Shown: positions 8,204 to 16,574, counted from the stretch's first letter. The stretch: DNA of 64,000 nt from Aldehydirespirator sp965261105 (GCA_965261105.1 CBDHCM010000006.1:806001-870000), one strand, 5' to 3'. The notes: generated by a model not told the origin, from the sequence alone. Program-made: numbers and translations.

Positions 8204-8932
8204 TCAGCCGCCGGCGAAGATCTCGCGGGCGCGCTGCATCCGGCGGCGGTGTCGCTCGGGGTGGGCCAGCGCGCTGAGGTGCAGCCCGTCGTCGTGGTCG
8301 TCGTACACCTCCAGGCGGACGTGTAGCCCGGAGCCGGCTGCGGTCAGCATCGAGGCCAGCTCCCCCACCGGCGGCCGCTGTTCGCCTGTCTGGATGCGTT
8401 CCATTGTCGCTGTGTCGGTGCCGCACGCTTGAGCGAAGGCCGCTGTATCGCTCCGGGTTTCCGCTTTGGCTGACCGGACCAGCACCGCTGCCCAGCCGCC
8501 GCCGTCGGTGCGACCCTCGGCGGCGCCGAAGGGCCGGCCGGGGGCGGGGTCCTCGCCGTCCCAGTCGGGCAAGGCCCCCGGCGGTGGGCCCGGTGGGGGC
8601 GCTCCCAGTTCCGCTCGGAACGCTCGTGCCGCCGCCAGCGACGAGCGCACCCGGGCTGCCTCGGCGGGGTTGGCCCGCGGGCCGGTGTAGAGGCCGTCGG
8701 GAGCGCCGGGGCCGGCTCGCAGCTCCAGCCCCGAACCGTTGAGGATGCGCTCCACCGTGTCCATGGTGGGGTCGAGATCTCCTGCCTCGATCCGTCGAAC
8801 CAGCTCCGAGGCGCACCCGGACGCGTCGGCCAACTCCCCCAGCCCCACGTCCAAGGCCTCGCAGGCCGTGCGCAACACGACGGCGGCGAGCAGGCTGCCC
8901 TCGCTGAGCGGGTGGGCGGGCTCGTGGAGCAT
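8204..8932 (-). CDS. XRE-type helix-turn-helix protein with two HTH-like regions
   Basis: A protein of 242 residues. Residues about 30-66 form an XRE helix-turn-helix (LGELADASGCASELVRRIEA, then DPTMDTVERIL). A second, weaker copy lies near residues 165-200 (DTAAFAQACGTDTATMERIQ, then PPVGELASML). The linker is Pro/Gly-rich. It precedes the frameshifted NTase with a five-base gap. XRE plus NTase is a known antitoxin-toxin arrangement, so it probably represses its own operon and neutralises the NTase. The tandem HTH layout is unusual for an antitoxin. Role inferred from context. Confidence 0.65.
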   Translation of the reverse strand: MLHEPAHPLSEGSLLAAVVLRTACEALDVGLGELADASGCASELVRRIEAGDLDPTMDTVERILNGSGLELRAGPGAPDGLYTGPRANPAEAARVRSSLAAARAFRAELGAPPPGPPPGALPDWDGEDPAPGRPFGAAEGRTDGGGWAAVLVRSAKAETRSDTAAFAQACGTDTATMERIQTGEQRPPVGELASMLTAAGSGLHVRLEVYDDHDDGLHLSALAHPERHRRRMQRAREIFAGG

Positions 8933-8985
8933 CTCGCCTCCGAGGCTACCGGGCCCGACCGACCTGGTCGTCGCCGAAGTCCCCG

Positions 8986-9024
8986 GCCCGACGCAGAAGG
9001 GACAACGTCTCAGGTTGTCACAGC
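8986..9024 (+). repeat. 39-bp direct repeat, copy 2
   Basis: Perfect copy of 5617-5655 in the same orientation, 3369 bp away. It lies in the 121-base gap between the HTH gene and the PAC2 gene. The pair encloses the two NTase modules, as expected if the block was inserted or is excisable between the repeats. Confidence 0.85.
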
Positions 9025-9053
9025 TAGCGGGCTCATCCGCCCGCCCTTGGGGC

Positions 9054-9911
9054 TCAGCCGGAGTTGCCCTGCTGGCGCAGGAAGCGCTCGAACTCGGCGC
9101 CCAGATCGTCGGGACTGGGGACGCTGCGCTTGGCCCGGGCGTCGGCGCGGGCCTCCAGGCGCCGCACGTAGGCCACCACGTAGTCGTCGGAGTTCATGGC
9201 GTCGTTGACCCGCTGCTCCCACTCCTCGGCGGCCTCGTCGAGCTCCGCCCAGCCGGTGGGGATGCCCGTCACTCGCTCGAAGCGCTCCAGCAGGGCGCGG
9301 GCCCCCTTGGGATTGGGGGCGCCCGAGACGTAGTGGGGGACCGCGACCCGCAGCGACACCGCCGGAACCCTGAGTTTCTCGAAGCGCTCGTGCAGCACGC
9401 CCACTATGCCGGTCGGGCCCTCGTAGCTGGGCCGGTCCAGGCTCCAGGCTTTGGCCAGGCCGGCATCGGTAGTGGAGCCCGTCACCAGGAAGGGCCGGGT
9501 GTGGGGTGTGTTGGCGATGTGGGCGCCCACGGTCACCAGCGCTGAAGCCTCGGTGCGAGACGCGAGATCGACGATCACGTCTGCGTAGGTTCGCCAGCTC
9601 AGCTGAGGCTCCGCGCCCACCACCAGCACCAGGTCGTGCTGCCCGTCGGGCGGGCGCAGCACGTGGACGTCGTTGGCGGGCCACACGACCTCCCGGCGGT
9701 CGTCTCGCAGCATGACGGTGGGCCGCTGCTCGGCGAAGTTGAAGAACTCCTCGGGGTCGATGTGCGCCACCCGGATCGAATCGCTGCGCTCGCTCAGCCA
9801 CTCGAGGGCGCTCGTCGCCGCGCCCCCCACGTCGAACCAGCCCTGGAAGGCGGTCACCAGCATCGGCGACCGCAGGTCGGGCAGGGTCGCCTCCCACACC
9901 AGGTAGCTCAC
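9054..9911 (-). CDS. PAC2 family protein
   Basis: A 285-residue member of the PAC2 (proteasome assembly chaperone 2-like) family, common in actinobacteria and archaea. It has the typical start (VWEATLPDLRSPMLVTAFQGWFD with D in the GWFDVGGAA block), an IRVAHIDPEEFF segment and an EPQLSW segment. The C-terminus (LGAEFERFLRQQ) resembles actinobacterial members thought to serve proteasome-linked functions. GTG at 9911 was chosen because homology begins there; a GGAGGG is almost in contact with it. A repeat tract lies upstream. Confidence 0.8.
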   Translation of the reverse strand: MSYLVWEATLPDLRSPMLVTAFQGWFDVGGAATSALEWLSERSDSIRVAHIDPEEFFNFAEQRPTVMLRDDRREVVWPANDVHVLRPPDGQHDLVLVVGAEPQLSWRTYADVIVDLASRTEASALVTVGAHIANTPHTRPFLVTGSTTDAGLAKAWSLDRPSYEGPTGIVGVLHERFEKLRVPAVSLRVAVPHYVSGAPNPKGARALLERFERVTGIPTGWAELDEAAEEWEQRVNDAMNSDDYVVAYVRRLEARADARAKRSVPSPDDLGAEFERFLRQQGNSG

Positions 9912-9928
9912 CCCTCCAGCATGGCGCG

Positions 9929-9994
9929 GATCGCACCCCGATCGCACCCCGATCGCACCCCGATCGCACCCCGATCTCACCCCGATCGCAGCCC
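9929..9994 (+). repeat. Six 11-bp tandem repeats
   Basis: Six head-to-tail copies of GATCGCACCCC (the fifth has GATCTC, the sixth ends GCAGCCC). They fill the space between the PAC2 start and the leuA leader promoter, and so sit in the divergent control region of both. Confidence 0.9.
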
Positions 9995-10008
9995 GGGCGG
10001 CTGCGGCG

Positions 10009-10037
10009 TTGGACGCAGGCGACGGTTCAGCTAACCT
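10009..10037 (+). promoter_or_regulatory. Putative leuA leader promoter
   Basis: TTGGAC (10009-10014), 17-base spacer, TAACCT (10032-10037). The predicted start point would be within a few bases of the GTG of the leader peptide at 10046, so the leader mRNA would be nearly leaderless, as is common in actinobacteria. Confidence 0.6.
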
Positions 10038-10045
10038 CTGTGGCC

Positions 10046-10081
10046 GTGACCACCTTCGCCGGCCTCCTGCTTCTCGTGTAG
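10046..10081 (+). CDS. leuL: leuA leader peptide (four consecutive Leu codons)
   Basis: An 11-residue frame, MTTFAGLLLLV, starting with GTG and ending in TAG. Its four Leu codons (CTC CTG CTT CTC, 10064-10075) are followed by Val. It is immediately followed by two hairpins and, 206 bases on, by leuA. This is the layout of an amino-acid attenuator: when Leu-tRNA is scarce the ribosome stalls on the Leu codons and leuA transcription proceeds. Leu-rich leaders before leuA are known in actinobacteria. Length and position were read directly. Confidence 0.82.
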   Translation: MTTFAGLLLLV

Positions 10082-10140
10082 GCGAGCGCCACATATCGGT
10101 GCTCGCCGAATCCCCTCGTGCCGCCGGCCGGGGGGATTCG
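10081..10140 (+). terminator. leuA attenuator hairpins
   Basis: The first hairpin, 10081-10107, has arms GGCGAGCGCC and GGTGCTCGCC (one G-U pair, seven-base loop). The second, 10107-10140, has 9-bp arms CGAATCCCC and GGGGATTCG, followed by TGCTTGTT. The two share the base at 10107 and begin right at the leader stop codon. The second is the likely terminator; the first may act as pause or control structure. Confidence 0.65.
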
Positions 10141-10167
10141 TGCTTGTTGGGGCCGGTTCCGGCCCGC

Positions 10168-10254
10168 CCCGACCGAACCCCGAACCCGAACCCCGAATCC
10201 GAACCCGAACCCCGAACCCGTCCCGACCGAACCCCGAACCCGAACCCCGAATCC
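10168..10254 (+). repeat. 33-bp direct repeat pair in leuA leader
   Basis: 10168-10200 and 10222-10254 are identical 33-base stretches made of GAACCC/GAACCCC units, with similar units between them. They lie between the attenuator and the leuA start, with no coding role seen. The C-rich, almost hairpin-free RNA may keep the leader unstructured. Confidence 0.85.
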
Positions 10255-10287
10255 CACGACCATCCAGCCGCACCGAGGACCACGATC

Positions 10288-12021
10288 ATGCCCACGCCCA
10301 AGCCCATGCCCTTCACGAAGTACCGGCCCTATCCCGCGGTGGAGCTTGCGGACCGCACCTGGCCGGACCGGCGGATCACCAAAGCGCCGCTGTGGTGCTC
10401 GGTCGACCTGCGCGACGGCAACCAAGCCCTCGTCGAACCGATGGACATCGGGCGCAAGCAGCGCATGTACGACCATCTCGTCGATATGGGCTTCAAGGAG
10501 ATCGAGGTCGGCTTCCCGGCCGCGTCCCAGCCGGACTTCGACTTCTGCCGCAAGCTCATCACCGAGGACCTGATCCCCGACGGCGTCACCATCCAGGTGC
10601 TCACCCAGTCCCGCGGCGAGCTGATCGACCGCACCTTCAAGGCGGTGGAGGGCGCCCCGAGCGCCATCGTGCACCTCTACAACTCCACATCTGTCACCCA
10701 GCGCCGGGTGGTGTTCCGCACCGATCGGGCCGGCATCATCGCCATCGCCGGAGCCGGCGCCGAGCGGTGCATGCGCAACCTCGAGGCTCTCAGGGAGGCC
10801 GGGGGCGGCCACGGCATCCGCTTCGAGTACTCCCCCGAGAGCTACACGGGGACCGAGCCCGACTTCACCATCAAGGTGTGCGAGGCGGTGATGGACGTGT
10901 TCGGCCCCACGCCGGACTGGCCGCTGATCCTGAACCTGCCCGCCACCGTGGAGATGTCCTCGGCCAACCTCTACGGCGACATGATCGAGCACTTCCACCG
11001 CAACATCCGCGACCGCGGCTCGATCGTGCTCTCCCTGCACCCCCACAACGACCGGGGCACCGCGGTGGCCGCGGCCGAGTTCGGCATCATGGCCGGCGCC
11101 GACCGGGTGGAGGGCACCCTGTTCGGCAACGGCGAGCGCACCGGCAACGTGGACGTGGTCACCATCGCGCTCAACCTGTTCACCCAGGGCGTTGACCCCG
11201 AACTTGACATCAGCGACATCGAGGAGGCCCGCCGGGTCTTCGAGTACGCCAACCGAATGACCGTGCCCGAGCGGCACCCGTACGTCGGCGACCTCGTGTA
11301 CACCGCATTCTCGGGCAGCCACCAGGACGCCATCAAGAAGGGTATGGCCGCCGTCTACGACGTGGCCCCGGGCGAGCCGCTGACCGGGGACTACGACGTG
11401 TGGGACGTGCCCTATCTGCCGGTCGACCCCCGCCACCTGGGCCGCAGCTACGAGGCGGTGGTGAGGGTCAACAGCCAGTCCGGCAAGGGCGGGGTGTCCT
11501 ACGTGCTGCTGCACGAGTACGGCCTGGACCTGCCCCGCGGCCTGCAGGTGGACTTCTCCAAACAGATCCAGACCGTCACCGAGGACACCGGCACCGAGAT
11601 CACCTCCTACGAGATCCACCGCCGCTTCGTGGCCTCCTACGTCGAACCGGAGAGGCTCTGGGTCGAGCTGATCGGACACCGGGCCACCACCGACACCATC
11701 GGAGCAGCCCGCACCGACCTTGAAGCCCGCCTGCGAGTGAGCGGCGTCGAGCGGACGATCTCTGGAACCGGCAACGGCCCCATCGACGCGTTCGTGTCGG
11801 CGATGCAGACCAACGGCCTGTTTGCGGGCAAGATCGTCGACTACTACGAGCACGCCATCGGCACCGGCAGCGACGCCACCGCCGCGGCCTATGTGGAGGT
11901 CGACACCGGGGACCGTGACCCCACGTGGGGCGTGGGCCTGCACGAGTCGATCGTGTCGGCCTCGCTGAGGGCAGTGGTGAGCGCCGTCAACCGCATGCAC
12001 ACCGCGGGCGTGCTGGGCTGA
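10288..12021 (+). CDS. leuA: 2-isopropylmalate synthase
   Basis: Condenses acetyl-CoA with 2-oxoisovalerate, the first step of leucine biosynthesis. 577 residues, the long actinobacterial type. The catalytic domain starts at SVDLRDGNQAL (HMGL-like DxRDGxQ motif), with metal-binding HPHND (LSLHPHNDRGTAVAA) and the glycine-rich GTLFGNGERTGN. The last 130 residues are the LeuA regulatory domain that binds leucine (around GNGPIDAFVSAM). ATG at 10288 follows GAGGA. Expression is probably set by the Leu attenuator upstream, with leucine feedback on the enzyme. Confidence 0.95.
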   Translation: MPTPKPMPFTKYRPYPAVELADRTWPDRRITKAPLWCSVDLRDGNQALVEPMDIGRKQRMYDHLVDMGFKEIEVGFPAASQPDFDFCRKLITEDLIPDGVTIQVLTQSRGELIDRTFKAVEGAPSAIVHLYNSTSVTQRRVVFRTDRAGIIAIAGAGAERCMRNLEALREAGGGHGIRFEYSPESYTGTEPDFTIKVCEAVMDVFGPTPDWPLILNLPATVEMSSANLYGDMIEHFHRNIRDRGSIVLSLHPHNDRGTAVAAAEFGIMAGADRVEGTLFGNGERTGNVDVVTIALNLFTQGVDPELDISDIEEARRVFEYANRMTVPERHPYVGDLVYTAFSGSHQDAIKKGMAAVYDVAPGEPLTGDYDVWDVPYLPVDPRHLGRSYEAVVRVNSQSGKGGVSYVLLHEYGLDLPRGLQVDFSKQIQTVTEDTGTEITSYEIHRRFVASYVEPERLWVELIGHRATTDTIGAARTDLEARLRVSGVERTISGTGNGPIDAFVSAMQTNGLFAGKIVDYYEHAIGTGSDATAAAYVEVDTGDRDPTWGVGLHESIVSASLRAVVSAVNRMHTAGVLG

Positions 12022-12058
12022 CAACACGGCATACCGCTCCGGCGGACAGACTGGGGTC

Positions 12059-13039
12059 ATGGCCTTCTCGCTGATCCGCCTCAACTTCATGTCGCCGGAC
12101 CCCTGCGACGGGCAATCCATGAGCGACCGGTACCGGGCCGGACTGGAGATCGCCCGCTACGCCGACGGCCACGGCTTCAACGCCGTCTCGTTGGAGGAGC
12201 ATCACATCAGCCCCGTGGCGTGGTGCCCCACACCGCTGCTCAACGCGGCCATGATCCTGTCGAGCACCGACAGTCTCCTGGTCACGATCTCGGCGCTGCT
12301 GGTTCCGCTGCACGACCCGATCCGGGCCGCTGAGGACATCGCGGTGATCGACCTGGTGAGCAGGGGCCGGCTGGTGATCGTGACCGGACTCGGCTACCGG
12401 CCCGTGGAGTACGCCGCGCTGGGCAAGGAGTGGAAGCGCCGGGGCAAGGCCCTCGACGAGGCGCTGGAGGTGATGCTCACCGCCTGGAAGGGCGAGCCCT
12501 TCGAGCACAACGGCGAGACGGTGCAGGTGCTGCCCATGCCCTACACCCGGCCCCATCCCATGATGCTGGTGGGCGGATCGTCCCCCGCGGCGGCCCGGCG
12601 GGCGGCCCGGCTGGGGCTGCCCATGCAGCTTCCCGGCCAGTTCGGTGAAATCGAGGCGCTCTACCACGCCGAGTGCGAGCGCCACGGCACGCAGGGCTTC
12701 TGCATCGCCCCCGACAACGTGGTGATGCTGAACGTCGCCGAGGATCCCGACCGGGTTTGGGCCGAGCACGGGGACTGCCTCATGCTGGAGGCCATGACCT
12801 ACAGGGGCTGGCAGCCCCCCGGCCAGACGTCGGCGGTGTGCTCCAAGGCCACCACCGTCGAGGAGCTGCGTGCCGAGGGCATCTACCGGGTGCTCACCCC
12901 GACCGAGGCCGTCGACCTGGCCCGCAGCACCGGCACCCTCGCCCTGCACCCCCTGGTCGGTGGCATGCCGATCGACGAGGCCTGGTCCAGCGTCCAGCTG
13001 GCCGCAGAGCAAGTCCTCCCCGCTCTGGCAGACTCTTAG
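12059..13039 (+). CDS. LLM class flavin-dependent oxidoreductase
   Basis: A luciferase-like TIM-barrel oxidoreductase (326 residues) using FMN or F420. It shows the typical start (SLEEHHISPVAWCPTP), the LVSRGRLVIVTGLGYRP block and the PHPMMLVGGSSPAAARRAA phosphate-binding region. The window carries cofC, so F420 is available to the cell, but the cofactor cannot be assigned by eye. It follows leuA by 37 bases and precedes an enoyl-CoA hydratase by 23 bases; the latter two look like an operon, perhaps for an acyl or ketone substrate. Confidence 0.85.
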   Translation: MAFSLIRLNFMSPDPCDGQSMSDRYRAGLEIARYADGHGFNAVSLEEHHISPVAWCPTPLLNAAMILSSTDSLLVTISALLVPLHDPIRAAEDIAVIDLVSRGRLVIVTGLGYRPVEYAALGKEWKRRGKALDEALEVMLTAWKGEPFEHNGETVQVLPMPYTRPHPMMLVGGSSPAAARRAARLGLPMQLPGQFGEIEALYHAECERHGTQGFCIAPDNVVMLNVAEDPDRVWAEHGDCLMLEAMTYRGWQPPGQTSAVCSKATTVEELRAEGIYRVLTPTEAVDLARSTGTLALHPLVGGMPIDEAWSSVQLAAEQVLPALADS

Positions 13040-13062
13040 GCACTCAACGACAGGGGGTGCCC

Positions 13063-13842
13063 ATGGACTACCGCAATCTGCTCTATGAGCGTGACGACCG
13101 ATATGTGACCATCACGCTCAACCGGCCCGAGCGGCGCAACTGCCTGTCGTCGGAGTTGCTCGGCGAGCTCGACGACGCCCTGCGGGCAACCGGCGCCGAC
13201 GGTGAGGTGGCCGGCGTGGTGCTGGCCGCCAACGGGCCCGTGTTCTCCTCGGGGCACGACCTGGCCGAGATGGCGGCCATGGGCGAGGCCGATCTGCACG
13301 AGCTGTTCACCCTGTGCACGTCGGCCATGACCGCCATGGCCGAGGTCCCTCAGGTGGTGGTGGCCAAGGTGCATGCCCTGGCCACCGCGGCTGGAGCCCA
13401 GCTGGCGGCCAGCGCGGACCTGATCGTGGCCGGCACCGACGCCGCGTTCTCCACCCCCGGCGGCAAGGGCGGCCTGTTCTGCCACACCCCGATGGTGGCC
13501 GTGGCTCGGCCCCTGGGCCGCAAGCGGGCCGTGGAGCTGGCCCTCACCGGCGACATCATCGACGCGGCCACCGCGCTCGACTGGGGTCTCGTCAACCGGG
13601 TGGTGCCGCCCGATCAGCTGGACGAGGCCACCATGGACCTGCTGGGCCGGGCCACCCGGGGCAGCCGCTACGCCAAGGGCATCGGCAAGCAGACCCTCTA
13701 TGCGCAGATGGACATGGGTGTCGGCGACGCCTACAAGCTCGCCGTCGACGTGATGGCGGCCAACGCGGCCCGCGGCGACGGTGCGGAGTGGCCCAAGGCG
13801 TTCATCGAGAAGCGCCGCCCCGTCTGGACCCACACGGAGTAG
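13063..13842 (+). CDS. Enoyl-CoA hydratase/isomerase family protein
   Basis: A crotonase-fold protein of 259 residues. It has LNRPERRNCLSSELL near the start, the oxyanion-hole segment SSGHDLAEM (about residues 64-72) and the second oxyanion region around ATAAGAQLAASADLIVA (about 108-124), followed by FSTPGGKGGLF. In place of the usual second Glu there is GGKGG, so dehydratase activity is uncertain and an enoyl-CoA isomerase or other crotonase reaction is possible. ATG at 13063 has GGGGG upstream. It probably shares a transcript with the LLM gene before it. Confidence 0.82.
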   Translation: MDYRNLLYERDDRYVTITLNRPERRNCLSSELLGELDDALRATGADGEVAGVVLAANGPVFSSGHDLAEMAAMGEADLHELFTLCTSAMTAMAEVPQVVVAKVHALATAAGAQLAASADLIVAGTDAAFSTPGGKGGLFCHTPMVAVARPLGRKRAVELALTGDIIDAATALDWGLVNRVVPPDQLDEATMDLLGRATRGSRYAKGIGKQTLYAQMDMGVGDAYKLAVDVMAANAARGDGAEWPKAFIEKRRPVWTHTE

Positions 13843-13867
13843 CCGCGCCGCGGGCGCGACTGCGGCT
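13841..13867. terminator. Stem-loop between convergent genes
   Basis: AGCCGC and GCGGCT pair across a 15-base GC-rich loop in the 33-base gap between the enoyl-CoA hydratase gene (+) and the M15 peptidase gene (-). There is no T-tract. A weak two-way terminator at best. Confidence 0.35.
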
Positions 13868-13875
13868 GGGAAGGT

Positions 13876-15213
13876 TCAGCGGCCGTCCACCGACCAGTGC
13901 CACGGCTCGCTGGGGAGGTTCTTGAAGCCGAACTGGGGAGCGATGCGCTGCAATGCCTGGAACACCGCACTGCTGCGGCTGGTGATGAGCCGGCCGGAGT
14001 TGGTGAAGTCGATGGCCAGCCCCTTCTCGTGGTTGCTGCGGCCCGGACGGGCCGTCGGAGGCCGGCACTGGTGCGATGGCATCTGCCATACTGCGTAGTT
14101 AGAGGCGCCGCAGTGGGACCGCCGCAGTTCGATCTGTCTCTGGTGGCTGCGGTATCCCCAGCCGCCCAGGTCGAAGCCCTCGGCCTCCATGGCTGCGAGC
14201 AGACCCTCGGTATTGGCCGCGATCGCTGAATTGACCTTGAAGTCGCGCACCCATTCCAGCGCCAAGCCTGCATCGTCGGGATTCACCGAATCGGCGAGGG
14301 CCTGCGAATCGGTGAGGGCCTGCGAATCGGCGAGGGCCTGGCGCCGGGCCTCCTCCTCGGCTCTTCGTCGGGCCTCCTCGGCTCTGCGCCGGGCCTCCTC
14401 CTCGGCTCGCTGGCGGGCCAGGGCCTCGGCGATCCGGCGCTCGGCCGCCTCGATCTCCGCGGCGTACGCCGCGTCGATCTCCTTGATTGTCTGGACCTCG
14501 TAGAGCCGCCTCTCGACCCGCTCCTCGGCTTCCACCGACAGGGTGGCCTCGCGGTCGACGGCCTCTAGCAGATCAGCGAGTATCAGGGTCGTTTCCCGGC
14601 GGCGGGCTTGGGCTTCGGCGGCCGCTTCAGCGGCCTCGAGACGCCAGCGCTCCAGTTCCTCGCCCAGCCGGCGCAGATCGTCGATGTCGTCGATCCGGCT
14701 GCCGGTGGCGAATCCGGCCAGGGCCTCCTCGCGGGCGTTCTCCCATGGGTCGGCGCCGAGGATGCTCAGCGTGCCGGCGGGATCTTGGAACGACACATAC
14801 GACTCGATCACCGCCTCCCGCAGACCCTCCTGGGTGGCGAGCAATTCCTCCTCGAGTTCAGCGATCTTCGTCTCGGCCTCGGCCACGACGGCCTCCGCGT
14901 CGGCCACGGCCCGCTCGGCCTCATCGAGGGCGGTCTGCTGGGCGTCTACCGCGGCCTGTGCCTTGTTGAGAGCGTCGATCAGGTCATCGGCCTCGGCCGT
15001 GGCCGCGTCCAGGCCGTCGCCGGCGTCGGCCGCCGCCTGCTGCAGCTCCCGGCGCCTGGTCTCGCGATCCTCGATGACCTCCTCGTCGCTCTGCGCGGCC
15101 ACCGGGCCGGCCAAAGCCGCCACCGCAACCGCGAGCAGCAGCCCGAGCACGCCCAGAGGCCGAGCGGCTAGGCAGCGGAGCGAGGGGAGGCGGCAGGAGG
15201 ATCTCACGGTCAT
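13876..15213 (-). CDS. Secreted coiled-coil M15-family peptidase (D-Ala-D-Ala carboxypeptidase-like)
   Basis: A 445-residue exported protein. Residues 1-41 form a signal peptide (hydrophobic LGVLGLLLAVAVAALAG, then AAQ). Residues about 45-300 are an Ala/Glu/Arg-rich coiled coil. The C-terminal 130 residues are a VanY-type M15 domain: GYRSHQRQIEL, a Zn-ligand block SNHEKGLAIDF (HxxxxxxD) and EPWHWS with the last His. Such proteins trim cell-wall peptides, and the coiled coil resembles FtsX/EnvC-type hydrolase regulators. Near residue 300 a short QALADS/QALTDS repeat occurs. ATG at 15213 was preferred to a TTG 21 bases upstream. Confidence 0.85.
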   Translation of the reverse strand: MTVRSSCRLPSLRCLAARPLGVLGLLLAVAVAALAGPVAAQSDEEVIEDRETRRRELQQAAADAGDGLDAATAEADDLIDALNKAQAAVDAQQTALDEAERAVADAEAVVAEAETKIAELEEELLATQEGLREAVIESYVSFQDPAGTLSILGADPWENAREEALAGFATGSRIDDIDDLRRLGEELERWRLEAAEAAAEAQARRRETTLILADLLEAVDREATLSVEAEERVERRLYEVQTIKEIDAAYAAEIEAAERRIAEALARQRAEEEARRRAEEARRRAEEEARRQALADSQALTDSQALADSVNPDDAGLALEWVRDFKVNSAIAANTEGLLAAMEAEGFDLGGWGYRSHQRQIELRRSHCGASNYAVWQMPSHQCRPPTARPGRSNHEKGLAIDFTNSGRLITSRSSAVFQALQRIAPQFGFKNLPSEPWHWSVDGR

Positions 15214-15359
15214 GGTGTTGTCACCGCCCGCCAAGAACCCTCAAGACGCTACCAGCACGATCCGGGCGGGCCGCGGCAAGGGCTGGGCCCCCGCCGGCGT
15301 CTGAACGCGATTCCTTGTCGCAATGACAGGAGAACGCGACGATTTCACCCTGCGGGGCG

Positions 15360-16574
15360 TCAGTGGCGGTAGGGGATCGGCATCGACGCGCTCGGGGGCG
15401 GCGTCGTCTTGATGTCCGGGGGCGGCGCGTTCCACTCCGGGTACTTGCGCACCGCGTTGGCCCGGTACTTCTCGGTGGAGTGGACCCTGTCGGGGTCGAA
15501 CTCGGGGATCACCTGATCGCCGAAGATCTCGATCATCTCGAGGATCTCCTCGTACTCGAAGCCCTCGTTGGGCAGGCCGAACACCAGCTGGTCGGTGCCC
15601 ACCGCCACGTACGACTTCTCCAGCTGCTCGCAGACCTCCTCGGGCGTTCCGCACAGCATGTAGCCCGCGTCGATGGCGAAGTCGAGGGTGGCCTCGTCGG
15701 GCAGCCCCAGCGGCGGCTCCGGCCAGGTGGGGGAGGCCTCGCGCTTGGGGATGGTGTCGTGATAGAGGCACACCATCGAGTACAGGTAGCCCCGGCCGTT
15801 CATCAAAGCGATCTCCCGGGCCCGGTCGCGGTCCTCCAGGCAGATCAGGGCGTTGGTCATCATCACGTTGTCGTTCATGTACGAGCCGTGGGGCTCGGCG
15901 CACCCCGCGATGGCCTCCTTGTAGCTGTCGATGCGGCCCTTCAGTGCAGTAGCGGGCTCGAAGTTGAAGGCGATCGCGCCGATGCCCATGCTGCCGGCGA
16001 CCGCGAAGGTGGCCAGGTTGCCGCAGGCCACCCACAGGGGCGGGTGGGTGCCGTCGAGGGGCTTGGGGAGGACGTTGTGGTTGGGCGGCACCCGGAAGTG
16101 CTCTCCCTCGTAGGAGTAGTCCCGCTGGGCCCACATCCGGGGGATCTCGGCGATGGCCTCGTTCCACATCGCCTTGGTCTCGGAGGTGAGCGTGCCGTTG
16201 AACGCGGCCACCTCGTGGCTGCCCGCGCCCCGCCCGGTGCCGAACTCGAAACGGCCCTCGCAGAAGTGGTCGAGCATGGCGGCCCGCTCCGCGATGCGCA
16301 CCGGGTGCTCCTTGGAGGTGGGCAGGCTGGTGATGGCCGTGCCCAGGTGGATGTAGTCGGTCTGCGCGGCGATCCAGCCGATCATCACCTCGGGAGCCGA
16401 CAGGTGGCTGTACTCCGTGAGGCAGTGGTGCTCCCCGAACCAGGCGAACTTCCAATGGTGCTTGTCGGCGAGGATCGGGTACGACGCCTCGCGCATCAGC
16501 ATGAGGTGTTCGTGCTCGGGGACGTGCGCCGACGGCCCGGGGATGTAACCGTTCTGGAAGATCCCGAACTCCAT
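15360..16574 (-). CDS. LLM class flavin-dependent oxidoreductase (luciferase-like)
   Basis: A 404-residue TIM-barrel monooxygenase. It shows the bacterial luciferase-like features FAWFGEHHCLTEYSH, AERAAMLDHFCEGRFEFGTG and, later, TPEEVCEQLEKSY with a long C-terminal extension ending in Pro-rich sequence. ATG at 16574 follows GGAGGGG by seven bases, which rules out the earlier in-frame start. It stands alone between the M15 gene (same strand) and a divergent methyltransferase. The cofactor may be FMN or F420. Substrate unknown. Confidence 0.85.
   Translation of the reverse strand: MEFGIFQNGYIPGPSAHVPEHEHLMLMREASYPILADKHHWKFAWFGEHHCLTEYSHLSAPEVMIGWIAAQTDYIHLGTAITSLPTSKEHPVRIAERAAMLDHFCEGRFEFGTGRGAGSHEVAAFNGTLTSETKAMWNEAIAEIPRMWAQRDYSYEGEHFRVPPNHNVLPKPLDGTHPPLWVACGNLATFAVAGSMGIGAIAFNFEPATALKGRIDSYKEAIAGCAEPHGSYMNDNVMMTNALICLEDRDRAREIALMNGRGYLYSMVCLYHDTIPKREASPTWPEPPLGLPDEATLDFAIDAGYMLCGTPEEVCEQLEKSYVAVGTDQLVFGLPNEGFEYEEILEMIEIFGDQVIPEFDPDRVHSTEKYRANAVRKYPEWNAPPPDIKTTPPPSASMPIPYRH

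Noticed and set aside
7554..8816. Arg-rich 420-codon frame over the second NTase and HTH genes
   Set aside because: It overlaps two recognisable protein-coding frames and consists of low-complexity Arg/Gly/Pro sequence.
8912..9545. Frames reading through the second 39-bp repeat toward the PAC2 gene
   Set aside because: They lie opposite the PAC2 coding strand and show no protein-like features.
10027..12120. Long open reading frame of about 697 codons opposite leuA
   Set aside because: Mirror image of a strongly coding, full-length leuA. The amino-acid content is His/Val/Gly-rich with no domain, as is typical for the opposite strand of GC-rich genes.
12673..13062. Longer N-terminus for the enoyl-CoA hydratase
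   Set aside because: The upstream extension overlaps the LLM gene and is Arg/Pro-rich shadow sequence; ATG 13063 has a ribosome site and matches the family start.
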